DNA from: Thermoplasmata archaeon
Lineage (GTDB): Archaea; Thermoplasmatota; Thermoplasmata; Methanomassiliicoccales; Methanomethylophilaceae
DNA: 64,000 nt
Assembly (NCBI GenBank): GCA_015063135.1
Contig: SUTA01000006.1
Coordinates: 47,529 to 111,528 of the forward strand
Direction: 5' to 3'
The notes beneath the pieces are model-generated. The model searched no databases. It was given only the letters and a program-made list of their open reading frames with translations, and was not told the DNA's origin. Below, piece after piece: positions 19,257-28,574 of the stretch. Numbering within the stretch: position 1 is the stretch's first letter; every line of letters starts with the position of its first letter. The position numbers and the translations under genes are program-made.

Positions 19257-19660
19257 TCCCGGACTCCGAGGGCGAGACCGTCGAGTTCTGCGACGGGATG
19301 CAGGACCTGGACATGGCCCTGCGCTCCATGACCGCGATGCTCAACAGGTACAACCGCTGCAAGGTCTACATCGGAGTCGACATCGACGGCACCCCTCTGG
19401 GCATCGAACCGACCGAGGAGGACATCCTCAGGATAAGCTCCAGATGCGACGAGATCGTCCGCGCGAGGCCCGCGATAAGGACGTCCATAGAGGAGCAGGA
19501 CGGGATGAGGTACATCCTGCTCGACGTGTCCGGATACGAGACCCCCTACTCCTGGAAGGGATGGTTCTGGGGCAGGGCGAGGAGGCCGTCGACGGACGCC
19601 TCCGGGAAGGTCCATGTCGAATGGACGGAGACCCCGACCTGCAGCATGAAGAGGCACCGA
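19253..19660 (+). CDS. AlbA_2 (Schlafen-type) domain protein
   Basis: 135 aa. It matches the AlbA_2 domain by pattern: CKVYIGVDIDGTPLGIEPTEED, then IVRARPAIRTSIEEQDGMRYILLDVSGYETPY. Such domains bind nucleic acid and often sit in regulators; here it stands alone. ATG 19253 overlaps the previous TGA (ATGA), so it belongs to the operon. The end CGA 19658-19660 abuts the opposing NikR end (CGATCG); read-through would add 94 residues. Confidence 0.68.
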
Positions 19661-20044
19661 TCGGCCCCTCACGAACTTGACGTAATCGGCCTTGCCCTGG
19701 GCCCTTATCTCCGTCATCATCTCCCTCAGAACGGCTCCGTCGCAGGAGACCACCATGACCTCCAGGCACTTGTGGTCCATGAGATGGGAGTGCATCTGAG
19801 TCTTGATGTACTCCTGGTACCTGGCCTGAATCTGGATGATCCAAGGGTCGGCGTGGTTCCCCCTGACGATGATCAGGACGCCCTCCACCGTGCCCTCCAG
19901 GGACCCCAGCTCCTTCATCTCCCCGCTGGCCGCGTCCAATGACAGCCTTATCGCCTCCGACCTGCCCTTCAAGTCATAGGCGGCCTGGATGGAGTCGAGG
20001 ATCTGGGTGTACTCATCGTTGAGAGAGACGCTGATGATGGTCAT
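19661..20044 (-). CDS. nikR: NikR-like nickel-responsive ribbon-helix-helix regulator
   Basis: 127 aa, the length of NikR. The N-terminal ribbon-helix-helix MTIISVSLNDEYTQILD is followed by an ACT-like metal domain with QMHSHLMDHKCLEVMVV, holding the His/His/Cys nickel ligands. It would repress nickel uptake or tune nickel enzymes. ATG 20044 follows an A/T-rich TATA-like region (20070-20078). It ends at CGA (19661-19663) after VKFVRG; the frame otherwise runs antisense for 183 codons. Confidence 0.85.
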
Positions 20045-20082
20045 CGAGATGTTATTAACAATTCGATGATATTTTAATAATT

Positions 20083-21117
20083 TCATTGCTTCTTCGGGCC
20101 GCCGCCCCTGGATTTGATCCTGTAATAGGTCAGGGGGTGGTTGACGCCCTCGCTGTTGCACAGCTCGTCCGGTGCGTAGCAGATGCCGTTCGTCTTCATG
20201 GTCTTGCACTCCGGCGGGGTATAACCGTCTGTGCCGGAGAGCTCCCCGGTGATGTGCTTGATCTGGTACTCGGACTTTGACTCATCGAAGTCCGGGGATT
20301 CCGCGAAGACGCGGATGATGTCGTCGTACTCCATGCCCAGGGCGTGCAGGAAGGTCACCAGCGAGAACCTGGCGCTGTGGGCGAGGTTCGACCCCTGGCG
20401 GGACATCTCCAAGATGTGGACGATGCAAGGGGGCAGGTACTCGGACTTCATGCCCTCGCCGTGGGTGGGGCTGTAGCGCTTCTTGGTCTCAGCCAGCGCC
20501 GCCGTGACCTTCTCGTAGTCCTTCTGGAGATGGGGCCTGAGCTCCTCTGGGGCCATCATGGGCAGCTCGGACTCGATCTTGTCCTGCAGCGCGTTCTGCA
20601 TCAGACGGCTGAACTTCTCCTGGCTGAGGGTCACTATCCCGGCCTTGATGTCGCTGTTGATCAGCTTCCAGTCGACGCTCTTCATGCGGCTGGCCAGCCT
20701 AAGGTAGTCCGGGAACTTCATGCGGATCATGCCGTCGGCATCGGGCGTGGAATCGACACCGAGCTCCGACGAGACCATGACCAGCGTGGCGTGGTCCTCC
20801 TTCGACAGGAGGTTGTTCATCCTGACCGCCTCCGACAAGGCGTAGCGCTTGGTGAGGAACCTGTCGCCGATCTGCGACACCAGCATCCTTGCGTAAGGAT
20901 AGGATGCGACCTCCATGAGGCAGTCGTAGGGCTTGATGAGAGGGATGTAGGAGACCTCGTTCCTCTCCAGGGAATCTATGATCCTCTGCCTCCCCCTCTC
21001 GCGCGCCGGGGCGTAGCTCTCGGAGCATATCAGCTCCTCCAACGTCACCCCCTGCTCCTGGACGAACTCCGCCGATTCCCTCAGGAACGGGTATTTCGCC
21101 GCGCGCGCCGTGTCCAT
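20083..21117 (-). CDS. priL: DNA primase large subunit
   Basis: 344 aa. PriL pairs with the catalytic subunit PriS to make primers. The N-terminus MDTARAAKYPFLRESAEF is typical, and the C-terminal Fe-S domain shows PPCIVHILEM, ECKTMKTNGICYAPDELC with the four expected cysteines. ATG 21117 is preferred; ATG 21138 gives seven more residues. It starts shortly after the radical SAM gene's TAA. Ends in TGA. Confidence 0.92.
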   Translation of the reverse strand: MDTARAAKYPFLRESAEFVQEQGVTLEELICSESYAPARERGRQRIIDSLERNEVSYIPLIKPYDCLMEVASYPYARMLVSQIGDRFLTKRYALSEAVRMNNLLSKEDHATLVMVSSELGVDSTPDADGMIRMKFPDYLRLASRMKSVDWKLINSDIKAGIVTLSQEKFSRLMQNALQDKIESELPMMAPEELRPHLQKDYEKVTAALAETKKRYSPTHGEGMKSEYLPPCIVHILEMSRQGSNLAHSARFSLVTFLHALGMEYDDIIRVFAESPDFDESKSEYQIKHITGELSGTDGYTPPECKTMKTNGICYAPDELCNSEGVNHPLTYYRIKSRGGGPKKQ

Positions 21118-21144
21118 GGTAGGGTGGAGAGTCGGCATCGTAGA

Positions 21145-22788
21145 TTATGCCTTGGTCGCCTCAGCGGAAGACGGTCGGTCGAACGACACGAAACGGAGCA
21201 GCCCCTCGACGACCTTCGGGTCGTCTATCGCCCTGGACAGGTCCTCCGGGCCAGAGAACGGCCTCTCCAGGACGAGCTTCGTGGCCCTCTTCTTCCCGAC
21301 CCCCGGCAGAGCCTCCAATGCGGACATGGGCATCTCGTTGATCCTGAACGGATATGTTATGCCTGTGATGGAGCGGTAACCCCAGTCCGTGACCATAACG
21401 TCGTGGGCCGTGCCCACCTCAAGCCTGTAGGGGACGCCCACCAGCAACGGGTAGGAGCCGATCTGCCTCCCGAAGGTGACGTTCCCGTCGTTGAGCTCCA
21501 TGTAGACGTCCTTCAGGATTGTGCCGAAGGGCACCACCCTCTCGAGCATTGTGCGGTCCACGGTCTCGCGTACGTCCTCCTTGAACCTCTTGAACCTGCG
21601 CTGGTCCACGCGGACCCTGAACTCCCTGCGGACCGGGAGCACCTGGCGGATGTTGATCCTGCGGATCATCAGGCCCTCATCGCACATCTGCTCCAACAGC
21701 TCCATGTCGAGCTTGTACGTCAAGGACGTCTCCCCGTCGAGGCCGGCGATGATGTTGATTCCCGGAAGCAGCTTGGGCATGCCCCTCGGTCCCCTCTCGG
21801 CGCCGATCTCGTTGATCATGCGCACCGCCGCCATGACCTGCTCCGATGTGCTGTTGAGGTTGTTCTCCCTGACCACGATCGGGTCGGCGGATTCCATGCC
21901 GAGGGCGACGATGTTCCCGTCGGTGCAGCAGTCGGCGATGATCTGCAGGACCTCCCTCGACTCCTCGGGGTAGGTGGCGATCACCGCTGCGTTGGCGTTG
22001 TCCGTGTGGATGGTGTCGAAGCCCATATCCCTGAGGCCCTCGAACAGCTCCCTTACGGCGGCCGGGTTCGGTCTCGGCACCGCCGAATCGGGATCCGAGC
22101 CGTATGACACGATGCAGGTCTGGCCGCCGATGCGGATGTTCCTCACACCGAGGTCCCTCAGCTTCCGAGCCTCCGCGAGGATGTCCTGCGGCGACCTCAT
22201 CAGGGGCCTGCCCTTCATCGGCTCGATGCAGTAGGAGCATCCCCCGCTGGCGTACCTGTGGCATCCGCGGTAGGACTCTATCTCCGCCACGAGGGGCTGA
22301 GGGAAGTCCTGGTGCTTCGTCACGATGTCCGCTCCCAGGAGCATCCACCTGTTCCACTCGTCGAGCGTCCTGAGGCGCTCGCCCACCTCCTTCCCAATCA
22401 TGCCGTCGTACAGCGACGCGGCCATGTCCCTCTTGATGATGAAATCGAATTTCTGCGCAACGTCGGAATCCGCTGCGGAGCCCCCGATCATCCTCCATCC
22501 CCTGAGCTTCGGGAGGAGGGCGTCCAGCTCCTTCATGGACATCGGCATGCTACGCAGGTACTTGCCCGGGACCGTGTTGCCGCTCAGCACGACCGTGACG
22601 GCCGCATCGGGGATCTCGGCGCCGTCGCGGATCATGTCGATAGTGACGTACTCGACGCGGTCCGCGCCCGCATCGATGGCCGCGCCGGCTATGGCGCGGA
22701 TCATGGGGGAGATGTACGGCGGCACCCCCAGCGCTGCAGGGTCGTCAATGTAGCCGTCGATGAGTGCGACGGTGATCTCGTCGGGCAT
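21145..22788 (-). CDS. COG1031-type radical SAM protein with C-terminal helix-hairpin-helix
   Basis: 547 aa Fe-S oxidoreductase. The N-terminal domain is followed by the radical SAM cysteines in CHRYASGGCSYC, a GGQTCIVSYGSDP segment, and a C-terminal helix-hairpin-helix (ALEALPGVGKKRATKLV) suggesting nucleic-acid contact. Archaeal family of unknown reaction. ATG 22788 lies about 27 nt after TTTTAAT (22811-22820 on this strand), so it appears to have its own leaderless promoter even though the upstream ATPase frame runs into it without TGA, TAA or TAG. Ends in TAA. Confidence 0.88.
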   Translation of the reverse strand: MPDEITVALIDGYIDDPAALGVPPYISPMIRAIAGAAIDAGADRVEYVTIDMIRDGAEIPDAAVTVVLSGNTVPGKYLRSMPMSMKELDALLPKLRGWRMIGGSAADSDVAQKFDFIIKRDMAASLYDGMIGKEVGERLRTLDEWNRWMLLGADIVTKHQDFPQPLVAEIESYRGCHRYASGGCSYCIEPMKGRPLMRSPQDILAEARKLRDLGVRNIRIGGQTCIVSYGSDPDSAVPRPNPAAVRELFEGLRDMGFDTIHTDNANAAVIATYPEESREVLQIIADCCTDGNIVALGMESADPIVVRENNLNSTSEQVMAAVRMINEIGAERGPRGMPKLLPGINIIAGLDGETSLTYKLDMELLEQMCDEGLMIRRINIRQVLPVRREFRVRVDQRRFKRFKEDVRETVDRTMLERVVPFGTILKDVYMELNDGNVTFGRQIGSYPLLVGVPYRLEVGTAHDVMVTDWGYRSITGITYPFRINEMPMSALEALPGVGKKRATKLVLERPFSGPEDLSRAIDDPKVVEGLLRFVSFDRPSSAEATKA

Positions 22789-22839
22789 GCATCTTGATTG
22801 GGGTTCCCTCATTAAAACATGAGGACCTGCGACCGGCCC

Positions 22840-23610
22840 TCGCCCGCCGAGGACGCCCTGTAGGATGACGTGCGGAGTGCCGTTGTCGTCCACGATATCG
22901 CAATCCACGTTGTAGACGTCCTTGATCATCTGCTTGGTGATGACATCCTCGGGCTTCCCGATCGAGTATATCTTCCCGGGTTTCTCCAGGACGATGATCT
23001 TAGTGGCGTACTTGGCCGCGAGATTGAGATCATGGCTGACAGTGAAGGCTGTCATCCCGGCCTTCTCCGACAGCCTCCTGAGGAACGCCGACACATACAG
23101 CTGATGCCTGATGTCCAGATTGGCCGTGGGCTCATCCAGTATCAGGATCTCCGGCTCCTGCACCAGGCCCCTGGATATCGACACCTTCTGCCTCTGGCCG
23201 GCGGACAGCTCGTTGAAGTTGCGATTTATGAGATCGTCTATCTCCATGGCCTTCAGCGCCTTCACCGCCACCTGGATGTCCCTGGATGTGGTGCGCCACT
23301 TCTGGTGGGAGAACCTCCCTATGAGCACCGTGTCCAAAACCGACATCACGTTGAAATCGGAGGTCATCATCGGGACGTATCCTACGACCTTCGACAGCTC
23401 CCTCAGGGAGTACTCCTCGAGGTTCCTGCCCATGATCTCCACCGTCCCAGATGTAGGCTTGATTATGCCGTCGATTAGCTTGACTAACGTGGACTTGCCC
23501 ACCCCGTTGGGTCCGATGATACACACGAAGCCGGGCTCGTCCAGCTCGAAGGTTATGCCGGAGAGGATCTCCCTCTCCCCGTATCCGCAGTGGACGTCCT
23601 TCAACGACAT
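22840..23610 (-). CDS. ABC transporter ATP-binding protein (second FecCD operon)
   Basis: 256 aa. Walker A GPNGVGKST, signature LSAGQRQKVSISRG, Walker B ILILDEPTANLD and the switch His in FTVSHDLN are present. Last gene of the binding-protein/permease/ATPase operon. The C-terminus IKDVYNVDCDIV is followed by about 20 residues ending GVLGG and CGA (22840-22842). With CGA as arginine the protein would be fused to the radical SAM enzyme through a linker that contains that gene's TATA box. Confidence 0.9.
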
Positions 23611-23615
23611 TATGC

Positions 23616-24737
23616 TCGCTGTCCCACCCCCTTCCTCTGCTTGATGATGAGATACAGGAACAAGGGCCCTCCGATGAAGGCCGTGATGACTCCGACCTGT
23701 ATCGTCGCGGGCTGGATGACGACCCTGCCTATGCTGTCAGCGATTATCAGCAGCGCGGCCCCGAATGCCGCCGAGGCGGGTATGAGGAACCTGTTGTCCG
23801 ACCCGATGACCAGGCGGCAAATGTGGGGGCTCACCAGGCCGATGAACCCGATGAGTCCCGTGAAGCTCACGATCCCCGCGGTCAGGAACGACACGACCAG
23901 GAGGCACAGTATCCTGAGCTTGTTGGCGTCTATCCCCATCGAACGGGAGCTCTCGTCCCCCGTCGAGAGGACGTTGAGCCTGCGGGAGCACAGCTGCAAG
24001 ATGCCGTAGCCCACGACGACGAAGACGAGCATGGTCATGACCTGCGTCCAGGTCGCTCCGTCGATCGATCCGACGGACCATGCGAATATCGCAGAAAGCT
24101 GGTCCGGGCTCACCCAGAGCTTTATCATCGTTGTCATGGCGTTGAAGATGTACATGATGGCGATTCCGGCCATGATCATTGTGGTGGGCGACGCCCCCCT
24201 CATCTTGGACACCGCCAGGATGACCGCGGTGGGGATCAGGGCGAAGACGAATGCGCCGGTGACGATCGCATAGGTGCCGCTCGCAAGGGATATCCCCAGG
24301 CCGATGGCGATGGTCGCTCCGAAACTGGCCCCAGAGGATATTCCGGTCGTGTACGGGTCGGCAAGGGGATTCCTCAGGATGCTCTGCATGACCACTCCGG
24401 CCGCGGCCAGGCCGATGCCGGCCAGGATTCCGGTGCATATGCGCGGGAGCCTCCATTCGAATATGAGGTAGTCGGCGTCGGGGTCCCATACCTCTCCGAA
24501 GAAATGGTCCCACACGACGCGGTACGCGTCGATGAAGCTTATCGGATAAGTGCCGATGGTCATCGCGATGCCGGCCGCGACGACAGCCGCTATCACCAGG
24601 ATCGCGATGAATGATACTTTCCGCGCAGTCCTCTTGCGGTAGACCGCGGTCTCCTCCTCGACGGGGACGTCCTCCGCCATCCAGGCATCGACCGCCCGCT
24701 CGATTATGCCGTTGTCCGACTGCCCCATCTCCGTCAC
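23616..24737 (-). CDS. FecCD/BtuC-type ABC permease (second operon)
   Basis: 373 aa with about ten membrane helices. LRNPLADPYTTG, FTGLIGFIGLVSPHICRLVIG and RLPRICTGILAGIGLA are the family markers. Start GTG 24737 (ATG 24728 is possible and better placed from GGTGA). CGA lies at 23616-23618 and TAA two codons later overlaps the ATPase ATG, so the gene ends GVGQ or GVGQRA. A strong hairpin separates it from the binding-protein gene. Confidence 0.92.
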
Positions 24738-24745
24738 CTTTGGTC

Positions 24746-24769
24746 GGGGAGGGGGTCATCCCCCTCCCC
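24746..24769 (-). terminator. Intercistronic hairpin between binding-protein and permease genes
   Basis: A perfect 10-bp stem, GGGGAGGGGG (24746-24755) and CCCCCTCCCC (24760-24769) with a TCAT loop. It sits between the TGA of the binding protein and the permease start and shares its stem sequence with the hairpin closing the first ABC operon (4062-4086). Likely attenuates or stabilises the operon mRNA. Confidence 0.55.
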
Positions 24770-24777
24770 CTGTGGTT

Positions 24778-26175
24778 TCAGGCCCCGACCTGGGGGTAGC
24801 TGGTCTCGTAGTTGGTGCCGGTGTAGCTGAAGGCACCTTCCGTCTTGACGTCAACATCGGCGACGTTGATGGTGTCGAACCACTTCTGGAGGACCTTGAG
24901 GCCGTCCTCCAAAGAGAACATGTCGGGGTACAGCTGAGCGGCGATGAGGGGCAGCATCGCATAGGTGGAGTACCCGAAGGTGTTGTCATACGATGACACG
25001 ATCAGGTTGCCGTTCTTGTACGCGTTCGTCCTCTCAAGCGCCTCGAACTGAGTCTCGCACTGGGTGTTGTAATCGGCCCTGGAGAAGTACTCGCCGGTCT
25101 GGTAGACGCCGTCGACGCGGAGGTCGCGGAATCCGCAGGGGGTGGGCACGATGACCATCTTGGAGTACTTCGCCTGGTTGGACACGAGCCAATCGATATC
25201 CCTGTTAACGAACCCGAACTGGCTGGCATCGTCCGCGGAATAGACGTTCGCGAGGTACTTGTTGATCATTGTGAACGTACCGTTGGCCTCGGAGGCGATG
25301 AGCGAGTACTTTCCGCTGGATGCGTAGTAGGAATCCACGAGCAGGATGTCCAGCCTCTTGTCGTCCGTGATCTTGCCCTCGAGGGTCTTCTTGACGTCGT
25401 CGCAGAAGTCCATGTACTTCTCGGCCTTCTTGACGGTGTCCGTGAGGATGGCCATGGTCATTATCGTGGAATAGCAGTAGTTCCCGTTGTACCAGAGGTT
25501 AATGGTGTCGATGCCCCTCTCCTCTCTGAGCCTCTTGGTCGGCTCGTAGTTCCCGGACGAGGGGGTGCTGACCACCAGGGTGACGTTGTTGGAGACGATC
25601 TTCTCGATGGCATCGTCGTTCAGGGTGCTGGATCCGGTGGTGCCGAACTTCTGGTCGTCGGTGAGGTCGGCCAGGTGGGGGTACAGGGTGGTGTACTGCC
25701 CGGCGGCGGCCAGGGAAGCGCATTTGATGTTGTCCATGAGGCCCAGGATGTTGCACGCCTCGGCTTGCTGGTAGTAAGTAACGGCGATGTTCCTGTTGGT
25801 AGCCGGATAGTTGAATGCCTCGATCTCTCCGTAGTAGTCATCGTAATAGACGGTGCACTTCTCCTTGGCAATAATCTTCTTGACGAGGTCCACATCCTTC
25901 TGGTTGATCTCTCCGTTGGTATCCGCATCGACGTAGGGGTTCTTCTTGTCCCACACGATCTTGCCGTCGATGATGGCCTGGATCGTTTCCACGTCCCTGT
26001 CGTTGATGTACAGGTCGCCATTGGCGTTCCCGTATATGGGGACGTAGGTTCCGATCTCCCCTATATCAGGGTCGTCAGGGGAGCTTTTCCCCCCGAGTCC
26101 GAATACCGCCACCACGGCGATCGCCACCACGGCAATCACCGCAACGGCGGCGATGATCATTGTCTTTTGGTCCAT
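24778..26175 (-). CDS. FepB/BtuF-type ABC substrate-binding protein with dockerin-like domain
   Basis: 465 aa, intact paralogue of the protein at 654-2035. MDQKTMII begins an N-terminal membrane anchor; two dockerin-like Ca-binding segments follow (NANGDLYINDRD and DADTNGEINQKD, near residues 50-100), then the metal-chelate binding lobes. First gene of its operon, with the TTGGA-N7-TCCAA operator just upstream. Ends in TGA. The ligand (iron chelate, corrinoid, nickel) is not evident. Confidence 0.9.
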   Translation of the reverse strand: MDQKTMIIAAVAVIAVVAIAVVAVFGLGGKSSPDDPDIGEIGTYVPIYGNANGDLYINDRDVETIQAIIDGKIVWDKKNPYVDADTNGEINQKDVDLVKKIIAKEKCTVYYDDYYGEIEAFNYPATNRNIAVTYYQQAEACNILGLMDNIKCASLAAAGQYTTLYPHLADLTDDQKFGTTGSSTLNDDAIEKIVSNNVTLVVSTPSSGNYEPTKRLREERGIDTINLWYNGNYCYSTIMTMAILTDTVKKAEKYMDFCDDVKKTLEGKITDDKRLDILLVDSYYASSGKYSLIASEANGTFTMINKYLANVYSADDASQFGFVNRDIDWLVSNQAKYSKMVIVPTPCGFRDLRVDGVYQTGEYFSRADYNTQCETQFEALERTNAYKNGNLIVSSYDNTFGYSTYAMLPLIAAQLYPDMFSLEDGLKVLQKWFDTINVADVDVKTEGAFSYTGTNYETSYPQVGA

Positions 26176-26183
26176 TGTATCAC

Positions 26184-26269
26184 TTGGATGTATAGTCCAA
26201 TTGATGCAAATGCTATATTATACATATAGATGTGTATGTAAGGACATAATTGGATGCATTAAATTCCAA
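26184..26269 (-). promoter_or_regulatory. Operators and TATA box of the second ABC operon
   Basis: TTGGA-N7-TCCAA lies at 26184-26200, 9 nt before the ATG. A TATA-like ATATTATAC is at 26214-26223 and a second, wider TTGGA-N10-TCCAA at 26250-26269 upstream of it. The first site matches the one before the other ABC operon (624-640) in spacing and position, so one repressor probably controls both. Confidence 0.6.
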
Positions 26270-26391
26270 CGATTCTATCAGAACTGGACCTGATGTTTCC
26301 GGCAGATTTTCACGTGGGCAGATTATGGCGAACAGCGAAGGGAGGGTGCCTTCGCACGTTGATAAATACCGCGCGCACTCTACGGCGTGTC

Positions 26392-27015
26392 ATGAGCTCC
26401 GATCCCACCTACGACGCGATATCCAAGGCGAAGCGCCAGAGCGAGAGCGGCAACCCCCAGGGCGCCGTGAAGACACTCGAGGACTACCTCGCCACGGACC
26501 CGCACAACGTCAAGGCAAGGATGGAGCTGGCCAGGATAGCGGTCTACGACCTGAAGGACAAGGAGTACGGCCTGATGCAGCTGGAGGCCATCCTGGACCT
26601 GGATCCCGACAACCTCGATGCGATAGCTGCCCAGATCACCGTGCTGTCCGCAGACAAGAGGAACAACAGGGTCGTCAAGGAGAAGCTCGAGAAGCTGGAG
26701 AGGGAGATGCCCTGCGCCAAGGTGTACAACATGTGCGCCAGGTTCTACAAGTTCCAGCTCGGGGATTTCAAGGGCGCTGAGCAGTACTACCTCAAGGCGA
26801 TCGAGCTGGAGCCGAACGAGTACGAGTGGCACCTCAACTACTCGGTCCTGCTGCTGAACGACCTCAGGGACTGGGTGAAGGCCAAGCGGGAGCTGGAGAT
26901 CCTCCTGGAGATGAACCCCGGCGACCCGAAGCTCCAGAAGGCCTACAACCGCCTCATCAACGAGAAGTTCGACGCGAACGGGAACGTGAAGAAGAAGGGC
27001 CTGTTCAGGAGGCGA
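26392..27015 (+). CDS. TPR-repeat protein
   Basis: 207 aa soluble protein of about five tetratricopeptide repeats (for example GNPQGAVKTLEDYLATDPHN and GDFKGAEQYYLKAIELEPNE), a protein-binding scaffold. ATG 26392 (MSSDPTYD) is preferred to upstream in-frame starts that lie in a promoter-like region (GATAAATACC). The end is CGA 27013-27015 after KKKGLFRR; read-through adds 17 residues that are not TPR-like. Partner unknown. Confidence 0.82.
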
Positions 27016-27107
27016 GCCCTCCGCCGTTTCTGCGGATTCCAGCAATCCGTCGCCTGCGCATATTATTAATATGACCATCCATATCCTCGCTCTTAGATTT
27101 CGAAGAG

Positions 27108-27128
27108 ATTCTACGAATTTCGTAGAAT
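27108..27128 (+). promoter_or_regulatory. 21-bp inverted repeat before malic enzyme
   Basis: Arms ATTCTACGAA (27108-27117) and TTCGTAGAAT (27119-27128) are perfect with a 1-nt spacer. It lies between a TATA-like TATTATTAATAT (27061-27072) and the GAGGTGAT ribosome-binding site (27135-27142), so it could be a repressor operator just past the transcription start or an RNA hairpin in the leader. Confidence 0.6.
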
Positions 27129-27146
27129 TGATTCGAGGTGATTCAA

Positions 27147-28505
27147 ATGGCAGCATACGAGGATATCAGCGTCGAGGAGCGCCTCGAGAGGGCGAAGAAG
27201 CCCGGACAGGACGCCATGGTCATGCACAAGTTCTACGGCGGAAAGATCGAGGTCGTCCCCAAGGCGTGCGTCAGGGGATTCGATGATTTCGCAATCTGGT
27301 ACTCTCCGGGAGTCGCCGAGCCCTGCAAGGACATCGCGAAGAACCCGGACATGGTCTATGAGCACACCTGGAAGTGGAACACCGTCGCCGTCGTTTCCGA
27401 CGGTACCCGCGTCCTCGGACTGGGCGATATCGGCCCCGAGGCCGCCATGCCCGTCATGGAGGGCAAGGCCATGCTGTTCAAGTACCTCGGAGGCGTGGAC
27501 TGCGTCCCGATCTGCCTGGACACCAAGGACCCCGACAAGATCATCGAGACCGTCAGGCTGCTGGCCCCGTCCTTCGGAGGGATCAACCTCGAGGACATCT
27601 CCAATCCCAAGTGCTTCGACATCCTCGACGAGCTCAGGAGGGACTGCAAGATCCCCGTCTGGCACGACGACCAGCAGGGAACCGCGACCGTCGAGGTCGC
27701 CGGTGCCATCAACGCCATGAAGCTCGTCGGCAAGAAGCTCGAGGAGGCCCAGATCACCGTCATCGGAGCCGGAGCCGCGTCCATCGCCATCTCCAGGCTG
27801 CTCCTGGCCACCGGGTTCAAGCCCGAGAACATGTGCATGTGCGACTCCAAGGGGATCCTGAACCTGGAGAGGGAGGACGTCAAGGGCAGCTTCAAGCAGA
27901 AGTGGGAGATCTGCGAGAAGACCAACGGAGCAGGCAAGAAGGGCGGCATGAAGGAGGCCTTCAAGGGAGCCGATATCGTCATCGCCGCATCCAAGCCCGG
28001 CCCCGGCACCATCCCCGCGGAGTACGTCGACCTCATGGCCGACGACCCCGTCATATTCGCCACGGCCAACCCCATCCCGGAGATCTGGCCCTGGGAGGCC
28101 AAGGAGCACGGCTGCAAGGTGTTCGCCACCGGCAGGTCGGACTTCCCCAACCAGGTCAACAACTCCATGGGATTCCCCGCCATCTTCCGCGGTGTGCTCG
28201 ACGTGAGGGCCAAGACCATCACCGACGAGATGTGCATCGCCGCAGCCAGGCAGCTGGCCGCCTGTGCCGAGGAGAAGGGCATCAGCGAGGACTACATCAT
28301 CCCGACCATGTCCGAGCTGGACGTCTTCCCCAAGGAGGCAGTCGCCGTCGCCATGAAGGCACAGGAGCAGGGCGTCGCCAGGCTCAAGCTGACCAGGCAG
28401 GAGCTCTACGACAGGGCCGAGTTCATGATCAAGAGGTCCAGGGGACTGACCGCCAAGATGATGGACGACGGCTACATCGAGGACTGCTCCAAGGCATTCC
28501 AGTGA
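27147..28505 (+). CDS. NAD(P)-dependent malic enzyme
   Basis: 452 aa. Converts malate to pyruvate and CO2 with NAD(P)H, supplying pyruvate or linking with the fumarase of this window. Seen are WYSPGVAEPC, the Lys/Asp catalytic region VFNDDQQGTA-like WHDDQQGTATV, the NAD fold VIGAGAASIAI, and FATGRSDFPNQVNN. ATG 27147 with GAGGTGAT upstream is preferred over GTG 27138. Ends in TGA, followed by a GC hairpin. Confidence 0.94.
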   Translation: MAAYEDISVEERLERAKKPGQDAMVMHKFYGGKIEVVPKACVRGFDDFAIWYSPGVAEPCKDIAKNPDMVYEHTWKWNTVAVVSDGTRVLGLGDIGPEAAMPVMEGKAMLFKYLGGVDCVPICLDTKDPDKIIETVRLLAPSFGGINLEDISNPKCFDILDELRRDCKIPVWHDDQQGTATVEVAGAINAMKLVGKKLEEAQITVIGAGAASIAISRLLLATGFKPENMCMCDSKGILNLEREDVKGSFKQKWEICEKTNGAGKKGGMKEAFKGADIVIAASKPGPGTIPAEYVDLMADDPVIFATANPIPEIWPWEAKEHGCKVFATGRSDFPNQVNNSMGFPAIFRGVLDVRAKTITDEMCIAAARQLAACAEEKGISEDYIIPTMSELDVFPKEAVAVAMKAQEQGVARLKLTRQELYDRAEFMIKRSRGLTAKMMDDGYIEDCSKAFQ

Positions 28506-28514
28506 AACCATAAA

Positions 28515-28534
28515 GGCGGGGCCCCGGCCCCGCC
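28515..28534 (+). terminator. Hairpin after malic enzyme
   Basis: GGCGGGGCC (28515-28523) and GGCCCCGCC (28526-28534) form a 9-bp stem 9 nt after the malic enzyme TGA, followed by an A/T-rich stretch with TTTTTAAT. Likely 3'-end signal. Confidence 0.5.
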
Positions 28535-28545
28535 ATAACATATCC

Positions 28546-28574
28546 TTTTTAATGATGTACGTTATCACGTACAT
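28546..28574 (+). promoter_or_regulatory. Promoter and operator of the YefM/YoeB module
   Basis: TTTTTAAT (28546-28553) precedes the inverted repeat ATGTACG (28555-28561), 6 nt, CGTACAT (28568-28574), which ends on the base before the antitoxin ATG. The position fits autorepression by the antitoxin, as is usual for type II modules. Confidence 0.6.
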
